DNA of 64,000 nucleotides from Phaeosaccion multiseriatum (Eukaryota; Ochrophyta, other classes), in NCBI GenBank assembly GCA_965112735.1, contig OZ218952.1:3906001-3970000 (forward strand), read 5' to 3'. Position 1 is the first letter of the stretch. The number at the start of each line of letters is the position of its first letter. Below, piece after piece: positions 20,622 to 32,848 of this stretch. Both the position numbers and the translations under genes were made by a program. The notes under the pieces were generated by a model. The model was not told the DNA's origin. It worked only from the letters and a program-made list of their open reading frames with translations, and did not search any database.

Positions 20622-20937
20622 TCGATATCGCTTTGTGCTCGAAATCGCTTTTGCTATGTGCTTCTTGCCGGCTGAGCAGTGCTTCTCCCGCGTGTGCACA
20701 CATGTTTGGTCGTGCACTTGTCCCTCTCCTCGGCGTGGCTCTTGACACAGTCCTTCCTAGGGTTTTTCTCTCTCTCCATTCGGGCTTCTCTGCTGCTGCC
20801 GCTGCTCTTCTGCGGCGCCTCCCTTGCGAATTCGGAAATTGTAAGCACCCCCCCCCTCCGCATCTCCTCCTCCTCCTGCACAGGTGGAGCCGCACCACAT
20901 TGAGAAAGTCATGGTCTCCTTGATGATGGACTTTTGA
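19781..20937 (+). CDS. CENPX: Centromere protein X / MHF2 homologue, 4 exons, ~142 aa
   Basis: CENP-X is a small histone-fold protein. With CENP-S it forms the MHF complex, which works at kinetochores and with FANCM at stalled replication forks. Exons: 19781-20015, 20110-20199, 20430-20479, 20884-20937; phases 1, 1, 0 fit. Family features are in order: ALIKRLLMKRWEEKG (first helix), KISEDALHLVGELLRNIVLE (central helix), a QRRAQEQALLDGDDM segment and the terminal PHHIEKVMVSLMMDF, matching the usual HLEKVLPQLLLDF ending. The protein is longer than the human one (about 80 residues). It has an N-terminal extension with an Ala run, a Gly run and a Glu run coded by trinucleotide repeats, plus a Ser/Arg insertion between the first two helices. 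The ATG at 19781 is in good context (CCCAAATGG). Intron 3 holds a CT/GT microsatellite. Confidence 0.88.
20551..20618. repeat. Compound (CT)n(GT)n microsatellite in CENP-X intron 3
   Basis: A run of CT dinucleotides switches to a run of GT dinucleotides near 20588. The reading frames crossing it are artefacts. Confidence 0.95.
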
Positions 20938-20985
20938 TTGATTTGATGGTGAGGGGGGTCGTGAGGCGATCATAGCGGCGGCAAC

Positions 20986-21308
<323 letters not shown>

Positions 21309-22217
21309 GACGACGACGACAACGAAAGCTCCCGCGTGGTGCGTCTTGAATCGCCCCAGAATAACTTTGGCGGGCACCGGAATCGGCTGGACGGAGGCGA
21401 TGCGCAGGCGTGCAGTACCTTCGCTCCACCTGTTGCGGCACTTCCGGCACCTGGCATCTCTCCGTCCGTATATAGTGCGTGTCAGCCCTCCGTGCCATTC
21501 TGCCGCACGGGAGTAGGCGCGTTTCGTTGTCATCAGGCGCCGCAGCCACGGCACTATCGGCAACTTACTATCCCATCGGTGGGACCGCACTCACGCACTC
21601 ACGCCTGAAGAGGCCGCGTGTGCGTATTGGGCCAACCAAGCAGCTCTCAAAGCACACCGAGGCTCACGTTGGGGGGGGGGGGGGGGGGGCAGAAGAGAGG
21701 TCGTCCCCCTCCGCCCATCCCTCCCCAAGTGGACCGACACCGACCGTCACCCTCGAGAGGCTGTGCCAGCGGTGACTTTATGAAGGCCCACAAGAGGGGG
21801 ATACGCTCGCCCGCGGTGGTGACACGCCACAATCGGGAACGAGGAGGGGGAGAGACCATCGCTCGTGGCTGGGCCTTGGGGGCGGCATAAGACGCTTTAT
21901 TCTGTTGTAAACCAACCACATTGATCGAGCTGCCTACAGGGCCGACATCAATCTCTTGAACACAATCAATTAGAGCAGAGGCGAGGAGGAGGGCCGCCGT
22001 CTTTGCTCCGTACGATGACGGCACGCGTGGTGGTGGCAGGAAGGATGAGAGCTTCAACCAGGGCAGGGTATTGTGGTTGGGGGCTTTCATCTAAGCCCTT
22101 TCGTCCCACACAGAAAGTAGGCACTTAAAAAACATTTTCACCCCTATCTCCTCCTCTACAATAGTTACTATTTTTATTTATTTTGTAATAAATAATAAAT
22201 ACATGGTACTTCCTTCG
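21309..22217. other. Convergent intergenic region, no gene seen
   Basis: Lies between the converging 3' ends of CENP-X and the enolase-like gene. It contains an imperfect G18 run at about 21670 and an AT-rich segment at 22150-22200. On the minus strand the latter includes AATAAA-like signals that could serve the enolase-like transcript. No coding signal is seen. Confidence 0.5.
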
Positions 22218-22531
22218 CTACAGAGCGGATCTGTCCATCTCCAGCAGCAAGTTGCACAGAGCCACGTGCGAGCTCTGCGCCAGCCCCCCCCACTTGATGA
22301 AGTCTGCCCTTGCCCCCACTGCCAGGTGGCCCAGGAAGGCGTGCTGGTTGTTGCCTTGTGTCTCGTCCCCACACACTATCACCTCCCAGCCTGCGTCCTG
22401 CGCGAAGCGACACAGCGACAAAGCCTGCGCAACCCCACAAGTGCATGAGGGTGTGACGGACGCAGACAACAGTATGTAGGGGTTTGTGTGGTTGTGTTTT
22501 GTCAAAGGAGCAGTATGTACGCACGCACGCG

Positions 22532-22562
<31 letters not shown>

Positions 22563-22593
22563 ACACACGCACAGACAAACACATACACGCACG

Positions 22594-22645
<52 letters not shown>

Positions 22646-25579
22646 GGCAGCCATTGACGGTGTAAAGAGCATCAGATTGAAAGATGGGGCGTACTATAGG
22701 GAGGAGGGATCGGAGGGAGAAGCGTAGGGGGGAGGGGGCATCAGCCGGGGCTGCAAGCACGCTCGGCGCAGGAACTCGGCAAGCAGCAAGGACGTCAAGG
22801 AGCGAGGGATACCAAGAACCGAAGCGAGTTGACAAAGCCGGGCGGCAAAGAGGCCGAACCCTCGAGGTTATGTGTCGAAGCTCTCTAGGCAACCAACCTT
22901 TGTGACGGTTCCTGCTTTATTCAGGGTGAGGACCAGGGAGCCTGCTATCCGCTGCTCGCTCGCCCGCGTAACATCCTCCGCTGAGACAGTCGCATGGAAT
23001 GGAGAAGTGGAGGTGTGGGGGTTGGTTGGGGTGGAAGGACGGGGAGCGAGAGGATGCGGAAGGAGAGTAGGGAAGACAATGCTATGAGTACTGCAAGAAT
23101 GCGCCTCCCCCTCTCAAGTCTTGGGGTCTCTTTTGAGAGCAGCGGCAGCGCACAGCACCTCGAGCGCAACAGCAGCGCACACAAACTTCATGCAGTGGGA
23201 GCGAGTGCCGTCCCTGCACCTCACCCGCACAGTCAGCCAGCCAGCCAAGGCGGACGCACAGAGAGACAGGGGAAACACCGACAAGAGAGAGCCCCTTCTC
23301 ACCCCCCCACCATGAGGACTGCTTTTCTCGCCTCTCACCTGACTCCGCAAACTCGTCTGCCACGATTCGGACCTTCTCCACGGGTGGCACAAGGACTGCC
23401 AAAGCGTCTTCTCCGGCTCCCCCTCCTACTCCTCCTGCTCCTCCTGCTCCTCCTGCTCCTCCTCCTCCCTTTTCTCCTCCTCCTCCTCCGCCCTGTGGCG
23501 ATCCCTCGACTGCGTGGCGCTTCTCCACCTCCGCCTCGTACTCGGCTCTGCGCTCCCCGAGCCCTTCTACTGCCTTCTCTCCGAGCCTGCACAGAACATC
23601 CTTGTCGCCGAGAGCGAGGGGGTCGATGATCATGGAGATGGGGAAATTGCTCATCCACCCAAGGTACATGTCCTTGAGATCTACGGCAGACTTGATCACG
23701 GGGGCGGATGCTGCTGCCGCTGCCGCTGCCGCCGCTGCTGCTTCCTTCGCCGCCCCTCCCTTACCGCCTTTGCCTGACGGAGCTGGCGGTGCGGCTGCAA
23801 CCTCCGATCCATCCTTCTCGGCTATGGAGGCGTCGAACTTGGACAGTCGGTACTGTGTTTGAAGCTCGCCTGTAACGTCGTTCGAGACCTGGAAAGGGGG
23901 TGGTGGAGGGGGGTGAGGCCGGGGGCTGGTTGAGCAAGTGCAGGCGAGAAGTGTAGCACCATGACAAGAAAGGCAGGCTCGAGTGTGCTGATAACGTCTG
24001 TGCTGTGCGTAGGTGTAGGTGTATGTGTGCGTGAAACAGCTCTCCTCACTACGATTGCGAGGCATCATAATTCAAACAATGCCACACATAATCGGCTTTC
24101 TCTCTGTCTGTTGCAACATACACACACGAACGTACACACGAACACGCGTACACACCTTCTCATACAGATCCCCCGCGTGCACGTCAAGGGCGAGCTCCAT
24201 GGAGTTGGCGGCCCCTGTTTGCTTCATTGCCTCTACCACGCACTTGACAGCGTCCTCAAAAGCCTCCGTGCCGGCACCGGCACAGCCCCCCACTGCCAGC
24301 CCGCCGCGGGTCCCTACATTCACGTGTTTCAAGCCGGCCTCACCGCGCAAGACACTCGGGAGTCTCCTCACCACTGCTGCGGTCGCACGTACACTCTCTG
24401 CCGTGGAGATGGGGGTGGAGGCCGAGGAGGAGCCGCCCATGTGTGCTTGCTGCTTGGGCACGAGCAGGAGCTCGGCGGGGAAGAAGGCGGAGGTTCCTTG
24501 GGCGGTCGGACCCCCGTTTAGGATCGAGGTCATGACTGCGGGAACTTTGGTGTCTTGGCCCTCGTAGCCAGCGAGCTTGGCGATGTGGGCGGCGAGGGTG
24601 CAGTCGTTGTGCTTCGCTCCTGCTCTGCAGCACGCCATTGACGCGGCCAGCACGGCGTTGGCCGCGGCATGCTCCGCTCCCAAGGCCTGCACCCCCCCGC
24701 ACACACACACAGGGACGAAGGAAGTAATGTGGCGCAACAGAGAGCGCAGCAGCCAATGGTCAGTGTGTGGAAGGCTTTCATGGAGGGGGGAGAGCCACTC
24801 CCCAAGTGATGCAGGGGTGCAGGGGTTTAGTCATCGTAAAATCCGCGCACTGTCCGGCAGTGCCGGCACCAGCTCACGCGCGCACGTACCGTATCAATGG
24901 CTGCCTGTGCACGGGGGTCTAAGCCCACGAGCTTCTCCGCCAAGACGGTCCGTACAGCTTCCACCGCCTTTGACACCCCGCACCCCTCGTACAACGCCTC
25001 GTCGCCGTCGTATGGCCCGATACTGGTCACAGCTGCGCGTGGGTGGGTGTCAAAGAGGAATGGTGGGGGGGGGGGGGAGGGGGGTGAGTGTATTTCCAGA
25101 GGAGACGCAGAGAACATAAGTAGGGGGTTTGCAAGCAAAGCAAGGGCCAGGGCGGGGATCAGAGGAGCCTAATCTCCCAACAAGTAGACAAGGGAAAGAA
25201 AGAGTTGGGACGAATGATGAGAGCGCGATCGACCGCGTGCGCCAAAGAAGTGAGGCCCTTTACTACCTTGCTCGTTGCTGTGCTGCATACCTTTGAAGGA
25301 CCCTAATGCCGTCACTACTTCGACCTCCAGTGCCGGCAGAGCCTGCGTGTTCAGGATCTGCCGCGCAAAGACGCTCTGAATCTCATTCACAGACGGAGAT
25401 CGAAAACGGAGAATGGATGAGAGCTGGTTCAAGGGATCTGCGGGCCGAACGACCACCACCTCGTTGACCGCCTCGTTGAGTATCCGAGACAGCGCATGGG
25501 CCTCCAAGTAAGCCGTCACTTCTCTCCGCTCTGCGTCCTCCGCCTCCTGCACAACCCCGTCTTTCTTCGGTGCAGACAT
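22218..25579 (-). CDS. Enolase-like protein of the ENO4 type, 6 exons, ~600 aa, catalytic residues altered
   Basis: Exons: 25291-25579, 24890-25032, 24156-24686, 23339-23888, 22898-22980, 22218-22424; phases agree throughout. The N-terminus (residues about 1-96) has the DPY30-like segment of ENO4: an [19 protein letters not shown] helix then [14 protein letters not shown]. Next comes the enolase fold: [33 protein letters not shown], a lid/barrel region, LALDVHAGD (metal Asp), a Gly/Ala-rich insertion, [13 protein letters not shown] (Lys345 in yeast numbering) and a final [10 protein letters not shown] (Lys396). Classical enolase has NVGDEGG and a VSHRSGE loop; here they read NVGTRGG and [10 protein letters not shown], so Glu211 and His373 equivalents are missing. 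It is therefore unlikely to interconvert 2-phosphoglycerate and PEP normally. In animals ENO4 is linked to sperm flagella; a role here is unknown. Family assignment is secure, activity is inferred. Confidence 0.88.
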
Positions 25580-25830
25580 GTAGCCAGCTCCTTGCCGAGC
25601 GACTTTCCGTCCCCTCCCACTCTCCCCCTCTCTTTGCTGTCCTCTTTTTCTCTTTTTGGGGATTATCTTTTTGTTTTGGCGGCGATGCGTTACTGTACTG
25701 ACCAGTTTTAGTTTCAGGTCACCTATCATTCCCAAGGGGGATTGATCCTTGCCGCTCACTCTTGCTCGGTCCTTGCTCTCTGCCCTACGAATCTCCCACT
25801 CTCTCCCATTCGCCGAAACACGTCACGACC
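25580..25830. promoter_or_regulatory. Shared 5' region of the ENO4-like and chaperonin-10 genes
   Basis: Only about 250 bp lie between the two divergent start codons, implying a compact bidirectional promoter. No specific motif is assigned. Confidence 0.5.
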
Positions 25831-26715
25831 ATGGTAAGCGGCTCCTTGTCTATCCGGGAAGTTGCTTGGTGGGCCGGTCTCGCTGCTAGCTGCAAGAAAC
25901 CCTTTCCCCTCTCTCTAATCTGCCCCTCGCCGCTCCCCTGATTTGGCCTCTCTCCGCAGTCTGGCCTTCGGAAGCTGTTGCCATTGGCGGACCGCGTCCT
26001 CGTAAGGAGGTTGGCTCCTGTGACGCAGGTGTGTTGAGGGTGGGCATTGATGGGAGGTGTAGAGGCCGGAAAGAACCATGAACTGTTCCAGAAGCTGCTC
26101 CACCTCCCTCCCCTTCCGCAAGAGAAGATGAACCTTTCGGACCCAGCTCTCTTCCCTCTGGCTTTGGATCGAGCGCGAGCTGGCTCTGTCGCGTCTCCTC
26201 CCTCCCAGCAGGAGCACCTTTGGACTGACCAACTCTGCTCCGCCTTCCTCTCGTTCTCGCTTTCCTCTCCATTGCGCTGACTCCATTCAGACCGCGGGAG
26301 GTATCTACATCCCAGAGACAAATACCTCCAAGAACATGGAAGGTGAGGTGCTGGCGGTGGGCCCAGGCCGAACAACAGAGAGCGGAAGCGTCGTGCCTGT
26401 ATCAGTGTCAGTAGGAGACAAGGTGAGAGAGACGGGCATTTGGGGGGTTCCTATTACTTGCTGCGGACGAGAAGAGCAACCTTTATGCGTCTTGTCCTCT
26501 GTGTAGCCATAGTTGGGATGCATAGAGAAGAGCAAACTTGATGCGTCTTATTCTCTGTGTATCCATGGTTGGGATGCATAAAGTAATGTTCTCCCCTCCG
26601 TGTTGCTGTGTATCAGGTGCTCATGCCGGAGTACGGAGGACAGACTATCAAGGTCGATGGAGAGGAGCTGAGTTTGCTTAGAGATGATGACATCTTGGGC
26701 AAGTGGAAGGACTAG
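25831..26715 (+). CDS. Chaperonin 10 (Hsp10/GroES family), 4 exons, 100 aa
   Basis: Co-chaperonin that caps the Hsp60/Cpn60 folding chamber, normally in the mitochondrial matrix. Exons: 25831-25833 (ATG only), 25960-26028, 26291-26422, 26617-26715, all phase 0. The protein of 100 residues has the usual single-domain length. Motifs: LLPLADRVLVRR at the N-terminus, the mobile-loop region APVTQTAGGIYIPET, then GEVLAVGPG, a VGDKVLMPEYGG core and the terminal LRDDDILG. The first coding exon consists only of the start codon followed directly by GTAAGC; the next exon begins SGLRKLLPLADR. No long targeting peptide is present, as is normal for mitochondrial Hsp10. A plastid role cannot be excluded. 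Confidence 0.93.
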
Positions 26716-27600
26716 AAAGGGGTTATATAGGGCGCGCAGAGAAAGATGAGAGGCCGGGGGTTGAGCATCACACGCGAAGGGCCTATGGTAAAGCCAGGGA
26801 AACCATCGAAAAATGAGGTGGATGGGTGGGTAGGAACGGCCATGTGAGCAGAGGAGAGGGTACAGACAGCACTGCGGGGGTGCAATTTTGTCGGAGAGGG
26901 AGGGGCTGGGGAAGGGTGAAATGAATGCGAGTACGTCGTCGCGTCGCAGTCGAGACGTAGAGCGAAAGGCGGCAGCCAAGGAAGGAGACGGCAGACGGAG
27001 CGAGGAAAGTTTTTGGAGAGGGCAGCGTTGCCCAGCCCTGCGATTTATTGCCCTTCGGGAGGGGCCGAGAGTCTTCGCCTCGCTATCGTGGTCAAAGCAG
27101 CACAGAGAACAGTGGGTGCGGGGCTATATGGAGCCCTGAGTCCTTGAGTTTAGAGGGCAGGGTCAGTCCTCAACAGCCCCCGTGGATAGCGGCTCAATGC
27201 GCTTATTAACCACATTGAGCGAAGATGTGGTGAGCAAATGCTTCGCCGGGATAAGGAGGAGAATAGACAGGAGAAAAAAGCCATATTGAGGAGGGATAAA
27301 AGCCAACGAGCAATAGTCAAGAGTGTTTCTTTCTCTCTTCTCTCATGCACCCTCACACAACGAGGTACTCATTTCTCCGCGTTTGTTCATTTCACTTTGC
27401 GGTAGCGGCGGGCGGACATAGAGATGAGATGAGAGAAGTTCGATCAGTATGTTATTATCTGGTCAAAGAAAATAGCATCCGAACCAAACTTCCTGCACTC
27501 GTCGCCGAGCTGTCAGTCACTATCTTGCGTTGCGTTCGTTGCACTGGCCCCTGCCTCCCCTTAGGGAGGAGAGGAGCGTGGCCAATGGAGCGTAGGTAGC
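26716..27600. other. Convergent intergenic region, no gene seen
   Basis: Between the 3' ends of the chaperonin-10 and eL30 genes. A diverged near-repeat of about 40 bp (ATGCGTCTTGTCCTCTGTGT-type) occurs just upstream at 26488-26585 inside the last chaperonin intron. No coding or RNA signal is recognised in the interval. Confidence 0.45.
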
Positions 27601-28042
27601 CTATGCCTCGTTCTTGGAGCGCAGGATCTCCGAGTCTCCCTCGTCCGTGATGGACAGGACGGAGCAGCGGAAGTACTTTCCGCAGGCCGTGCCGAGGTCG
27701 ATGTTGGAGCCCGAGTAGTGGTGAACGGTGCACTTTGAGAGGAGGGCGTAGTACTCAATCTCGGACTTGCGCAGGGGAGGGCAGTTGTTGGAGATGAGCA
27801 CCTGGGAAGGGGGGAGAACAGAAGAGAGGGAGGAGGTTGAGGGAGGGGGGGGGGAGAGGATAAGAGAGGAGGTGAAAGGCTCGTTCCCTACACTGGGCAG
27901 CCAGCTTCGCTAAGGACGAACACACCATCTTGGCCTTGGAGTTCCTCATGGTCTTGAGGGTCTGCTTGTAGCCCAGAGAGGCCTTGCCGGAGCGCATGAC
28001 CAACTGCAGACGGGAGTTGATGTTCTCCGTCGCCTTCTTCGA
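27601..28042 (-). CDS. RPL30: 60S ribosomal protein eL30; exons 27926-28042 and 27601-27801, first exon unresolved
   Basis: eL30 is a small component of the cytosolic large ribosomal subunit. The 117-nt exon encodes [15 protein letters not shown] and [17 protein letters not shown]. The last exon encodes [39 protein letters not shown] and a terminal [12 protein letters not shown]. Both match the family closely. The acceptor before [10 protein letters not shown] is good (AACAATCCAG at 28043), so a short first exon carrying the start codon is expected upstream. I could not choose it; a lone ATG followed by GTACAG near 28598 is one possibility. Without that splice, an in-frame ATG at 28075 would add 11 residues ([11 protein letters not shown]). 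The product is about 106-117 residues, the normal size. Confidence 0.9.
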
Positions 28043-28075
28043 CTGGATTGTTGTTACAGGTAGGCGCACCAACAT

Positions 28076-30464
28076 CAAGAGGGCGGGGAGTCCAGAGAGG
28101 GAGGGAGAGAGAGGGAGAAAGAGAGATGAATGGTACGGTACATGGGGGCGAAAGGCAGGAAGAGGGTCGAGCAAAGAGAGGGGCCACAGAGGTGATGCAA
28201 AGAAAACTCAGGCATGGCATGGCACCCACATACCAGGCAGGCACTTTGGAGTACGCTGCCGGGTTTTGCCCATCCGCCTGAGGCGCGTTCCCCTCTCCTC
28301 GCTCCCTCTACCACACATCCAGCGGGCGTTTATGCGCCCGAGGGAGGTGAGGTGAGCAAGTGAGAGGGGGGCAAGCGACACTGCAGGGTTCTCCTGGGAC
28401 CTTGAGGCTAACCCCTCCTCACACGGGGCCATCTACACTATCTTCCTCTGTCCAGCTGCCTGCTGCTGCCGTCATCAAACGCCCTCTCATCTTCTCCAGT
28501 AGGAAGTGATGGGGATGGTGGGCTGCCGCCTAATCCCATCTCTCAGTTTCAGCCGCCGCGGCGGCCTCTGGCCGCAGCTGCCGTAAGCTTCACATCTGTA
28601 CCATATCCGACACACTCACTGTCTTCTTTCCTGGCGCCATCTCTGGATGTAAGTCCTCCGGGCCGCAAAGCTAAGAAGATAATTGACTGAAGCCACTCAT
28701 CAGGCTGGAGGCGCTGAAATTTCATAGGCCTACGGAGGCCTCCCTATTAGCCCAGGGGGGCCGTGCACACGGCGAGTGGTGAGCGCAGCGAGGCATTTCG
28801 AGTGTGTTAGTTCACTTGAGGGATCAAGGTAAGGTGTGGCTTTGGTGCACAAGTGAGGTGGTTGCTGTGGAGAGTACTTGCTGTGTGTGTGCTGTCAGGT
28901 TTTGATCTTGTACAGATAGGAATTAATGGAGGGGGGGAGGGGGTCCACCTCGATGGGATTGAGAGACAGGAGAAGCAGCGCTGTGACATGAGGAGTGAGA
29001 GACCAGGAAACCTGGCTTACTAAGGAGAGCTGGCTTTTTGCAGCAGCATTACAACGAATGCCAGAGGGTAGAGGCAGCAGCAGAGGAGGAGGAGACGGAG
29101 GAGGAGGAGGAGGAGGAGGAGGGATGAGGAGGAAGGATGGAGCACAATGGGCACTTGATCCCCCTGACTTGAAGAGTATGGCAATGCGTATCGGCAGTGT
29201 GCAAAGCAATGCTTGAACCACGGCAGCAGCAGGAGCCGCCGCAGGACCGCACGCAGCTGAGGGGGATGGATGAAGGAGGCGTCCGGCGAGTGGGTCCTTC
29301 TTCAGATTATAACACATCTGGCAAGTGGACGTCACGTGGCGCTGCAGTGTTGATGGAAGGAAGGCACGATGGTGGGCCTCTGGCCTGATCTTCCGTCATC
29401 AGCAAAGCTGTCTGGAGGATTACAAGAGGAGGAGGAGGCGGGGGGGGGGCAGGCCAAGGTATGCCATAGAGGGCGTCGTACACAGGGAGCAGGTATGCTT
29501 CCCGTCCCTCCGGTATACGTTCTTTCGACTTCCTGCGGTGCGAAAGAGGTGGGGGTGGAGGGGCTGGTGAAGGCACAGCGGCGTCGATCACGTGGATGAA
29601 TGGTGGTACCGGTGTTGGTCCCGTTCACAGGGCAATGTCACTACCACTGCTTCTGCTATTGCGGCTGCTATATCAGCAGTAGTGGTAGGAGGGGGAAGAA
29701 GGGGCGTGCTGGGGGGACTGCTGCCTGTGGCAAGGCATCTTGCTTCCCTTCAAGGCCTCCGAAAAGGAAAGAGCCGGGTGGGAGGTAGTGCAGCTCACCC
29801 TTCCAGGAGGTTTTTTATGCTGATTTCTCTCGTCTCAGGGACGCAGCAGGGAAAGGCCGTCCAAGGAGTCCTGAGACATTACCTCCCCCCCGTTCTGGCC
29901 TGCTGAACTGGTCTGTTCTGCTCCCGGGTACGGGTGCCGTTCAGTGGGTGGACGCGCTGATGGGGTTTTGGGGCCTTATCTTATGCCCGTACCCACACAC
30001 GTGTAGATGATGACGTGGTTGGTTGCTCTCCAAACTCCTTCTGCCTGTGGAAGTCGGGGGGCTTCGTGTATGGAAAGGCAGACGGTGTCGCCGTCTGCGA
30101 GCAGAGCAGCCAGCAGTGAAGGGGGGCGACATGATTTTGAGGTCGGACAGCTCCTCAGCCCTCCAGCACATCCAAATGATAGAGAAGGACTGCCCCTCAC
30201 TCGGCGGACAGGACACGAGGAGCGAGTCGGGTGCCGAGCAGTAACGGGACCTTTCTCTTTTTAGCCAAGCCCCGTGTCTTTGTTTGGTCCTGCGTTGTCT
30301 ACCTGCTTGGGTGTTAAATTTGATTCTCCCAATTATCATGAGCTCACTTCTCCTACACTCCACTCCCCCCCGCCTTCGCCTTGTGCATGCTGTTGCCTAT
30401 ACGCTCTCCCCACACCTCCTCTGCCTGGCCCTATGTGACTGTTTATGACCCACCCATCAACAGG
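28076..30464. other. No confident gene; several short open frames
   Basis: Holds the unresolved 5' end of eL30 and the 5' flank of eL20 on the plus strand, which begins just after an acceptor at 30463, so a 5'-UTR exon should lie here. Candidate frames include a plus-strand stretch at about 29640-29906 starting GNVTTTASAIAAAISAVVV and one at 30023-30243 ending in ALQHIQMIEKDCPSLGG. On the minus strand, 29307-29540 contains EAYLLPVYDALYGIPWP. None belongs to a family I recognise and I cannot chain them by splice phase. A GGA repeat lies at about 29085-29120. Nothing diagnostic of a tRNA or snRNA was found. Confidence 0.3.
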
Positions 30465-31816
30465 ATGCCTGGCATGCATCAGTACCAGGTGGTGGGTCGC
30501 AAGGCCCCCACTGAGGCAGACACCAACCCCCCTGCGTACCGCATCAAGCTGTTCGCGGCCAACAAGGTGACGGCCACGTCCCGATTCTGGTACCTCATGC
30601 ACCAGATGAGGAAGATGAAGAAGACCACCGGAGAGATTCTTGACATCAACGAGGTGAGGGAGGCAGAGGAAGAGAGGCACGTTACCGCTTAATTGCTCGC
30701 TCACGGAAAGGAATGAGGGAAGGATTAGAGGAGGGGGAGAGATGATAGGCATGCATGTGTGGGCGCGGCCGTGTGAGGACCGGAGATGGGGCTGGATGGG
30801 TGGGTGGGTGGGTGGGTGGGTGGTCGGCGAAGAGGGAGAGGGGAGCGAGGTCACAAGGAATGCCCCCCCCCCGCGTCGCATCACCACCTTTGGTGCTATC
30901 GCTCCCTTCTTCTCCATCTCAACCCCCCACCCCCCCCCCAAATGTCTGGTGCCTGCTCCTCCGTCCTTCCCCCTCCCCCTCCCCTACGCAGATCACGGAG
31001 AAGAACTCGTCCATCGTGAACTTCTACGGCATCTGGCTGCGGTACGACTCCCGCTCCGGCACGCACAACATGTACCGCGAGTACAGGGACCTCACCCTGT
31101 GCGGCGCCGTCGACCAAATGTGTAAGTCATTCAAGTCGTTTGGTGTGTGTGTGTGTGTGTGATTTAGGAGTGAGAAGTGTGTCTGACTTCATGCGCTTCA
31201 TTCCCGGCGTCGAGTTCCTTACCATCCACACACACACACACACACACTCCACCCGCACTTACGCTGCCCCACAGACTCCGAGATGGCCGGGCGACACAGG
31301 TGCCGCCCCCGCTCCATCCAGATCATCCGCACTGGCATCCTGGAGGCCAAGGACGTCAAGAGGATCAACATGCTGCAGTTCAAGGTGAGTTGGACGAGGA
31401 GTGCTGCGAGGAGTGATGAACCTCACTGACACCACCACCAAGGGTTTTGTTGTCTTGAGAGGTATTTCTCTTTGTGCAGTAGGGGAAGGGTAATTTCTGC
31501 AGAGAGTCAGGTGGGATGATGGAGCCGTAGCATTGCCTACCAAGGACTTGTCACTCACGGGCAGGCCATGCCCCTCTTCGCTTGTGCTGCTTCGCTTCGC
31601 CCTCCCGCCTGTTCGCTCGTTTGCTTGCACCCTTCCTTCCTCACCCCCCTCCCCCCCCCCTCTCGCTCTCTTTTGTCTGTCCTCGCCTCTCAATGGCCTC
31701 GCACCCCACAGAACTCCAAGATCAGGTTCCCCCTTACCCACCGAATCCCCCGTGCCGCCCACAAGAAGCACCGCACCACCTACAAGGCCAACCGACCCAC
31801 CACCCACCTGGGTTAG
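30465..31816 (+). CDS. RPL18A: 60S ribosomal protein eL20 (L18a), 4 exons, 177 aa
   Basis: Cytosolic large-subunit ribosomal protein. Exons: 30465-30653, 30992-31121, 31275-31384, 31712-31816; phases 0, 1, 0 fit and give 177 residues, the usual family length. Signature segments are [19 protein letters not shown], a [20 protein letters not shown] helix, [20 protein letters not shown], a [14 protein letters not shown] strand and the C-terminal [19 protein letters not shown]. The start codon lies two bases after an acceptor (ACAG|GATGCC), so an intron in the 5' untranslated region is likely. Introns contain GT/CA microsatellites. Confidence 0.95.
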
Positions 31817-32660
31817 AGCGGCGCACAGGCGGCGCACAGATGCCCCATGTACCTTACTGGGGACCTGCAACAACTGCAGCAGTCTGCGCTTTCCCTTCCT
31901 CTTTCCCTTCCATCTCTGGCAGTAGCAGCGGTCGCAGTAGTTGCGTCAGCGGTGATCAGCAGTGATGTGGTCTCTTGCTTACGCTTGAGGCTCGTGGGTT
32001 GGACGGTCCGTTGCGTATGGCGAGGGGCGGGGGTTGTGTGGTCTCTAAATGTGATGGATAATAACACCTCGAACGAACAAACGTGGGCACGCACGCGCAG
32101 CTTACAGATAGCGCGCAGCTTATTTCTTGAAATCGCGCTATCTGGCGTCCATCGCCGTAGCTGACAGCGTACCCACCGCCTACTAGCTGCTGGTCTGTCG
32201 GGCTGCAAATACTTTGATCGACGGCGACGAAGAGCAAGAGAGTGAGGGCGTTATCGCTCTCTGAAACATGTCGAGGATTGGGCGAGATGCGGTGATAGAA
32301 CAATCCATTCTAAGAGACGCCCACAACGACCCGACCCCCCCCCCTTCCCCCTTCCACCCCAAACTACTGTTTTGGCGAGTTTGAACATGCGCATCGTGTT
32401 GAGACAAATCGAATGACTCCTGCAACCTCTAAAAAGTTCAGTTCTATGGCCCTGCAGCCACAGTGGAGGCCTAACAAACTGAAACTCCTGTTCCTTACGT
32501 AAGGGCCATGCGGGTCTTACGTAACGGTGTCTTGCAAAGGGAACTGCACTACGCCAATCGCCTTTTAGCGGTCTCGGAGATATCACTTTCTTTTTTTAAT
32601 TTTTTTTTTAATTTGCTTCCTTCTACGCTCTACCCCCCTCCTTCCACTCCACCCCCAAGC
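31817..32660. other. Convergent intergenic region, no gene seen
   Basis: Between the 3' ends of eL20 and the minus-strand gene 32661-34929. Two TTACGTAA/CTTACGTAA palindromes lie close together at 32497-32522, and similar ones recur at 35540-35600. No coding signal is seen. Confidence 0.45.
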
Positions 32661-32807
32661 TCACAGCGAAGTCCGCCTGAGTGCCCTCTCCTCCCTTCCC
32701 CCCGACCCCTGCACTCCAAAGGGCGGGCCATCACCCCCCCTGTGCAGTATAGACTGCGGCTGCAGCGACTGGCGCTGCATGGGCTGCCCCCCCTCCTCCT
32801 CCCCCTG

Positions 32808-32848
<41 letters not shown>

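Noticed and set aside
28600-28830. Possible snRNA, snoRNA or tRNA
   Set aside because: Scattered TGATGA/CTGA-like and GC-rich pairs were seen, but no complete box set or cloverleaf could be drawn.
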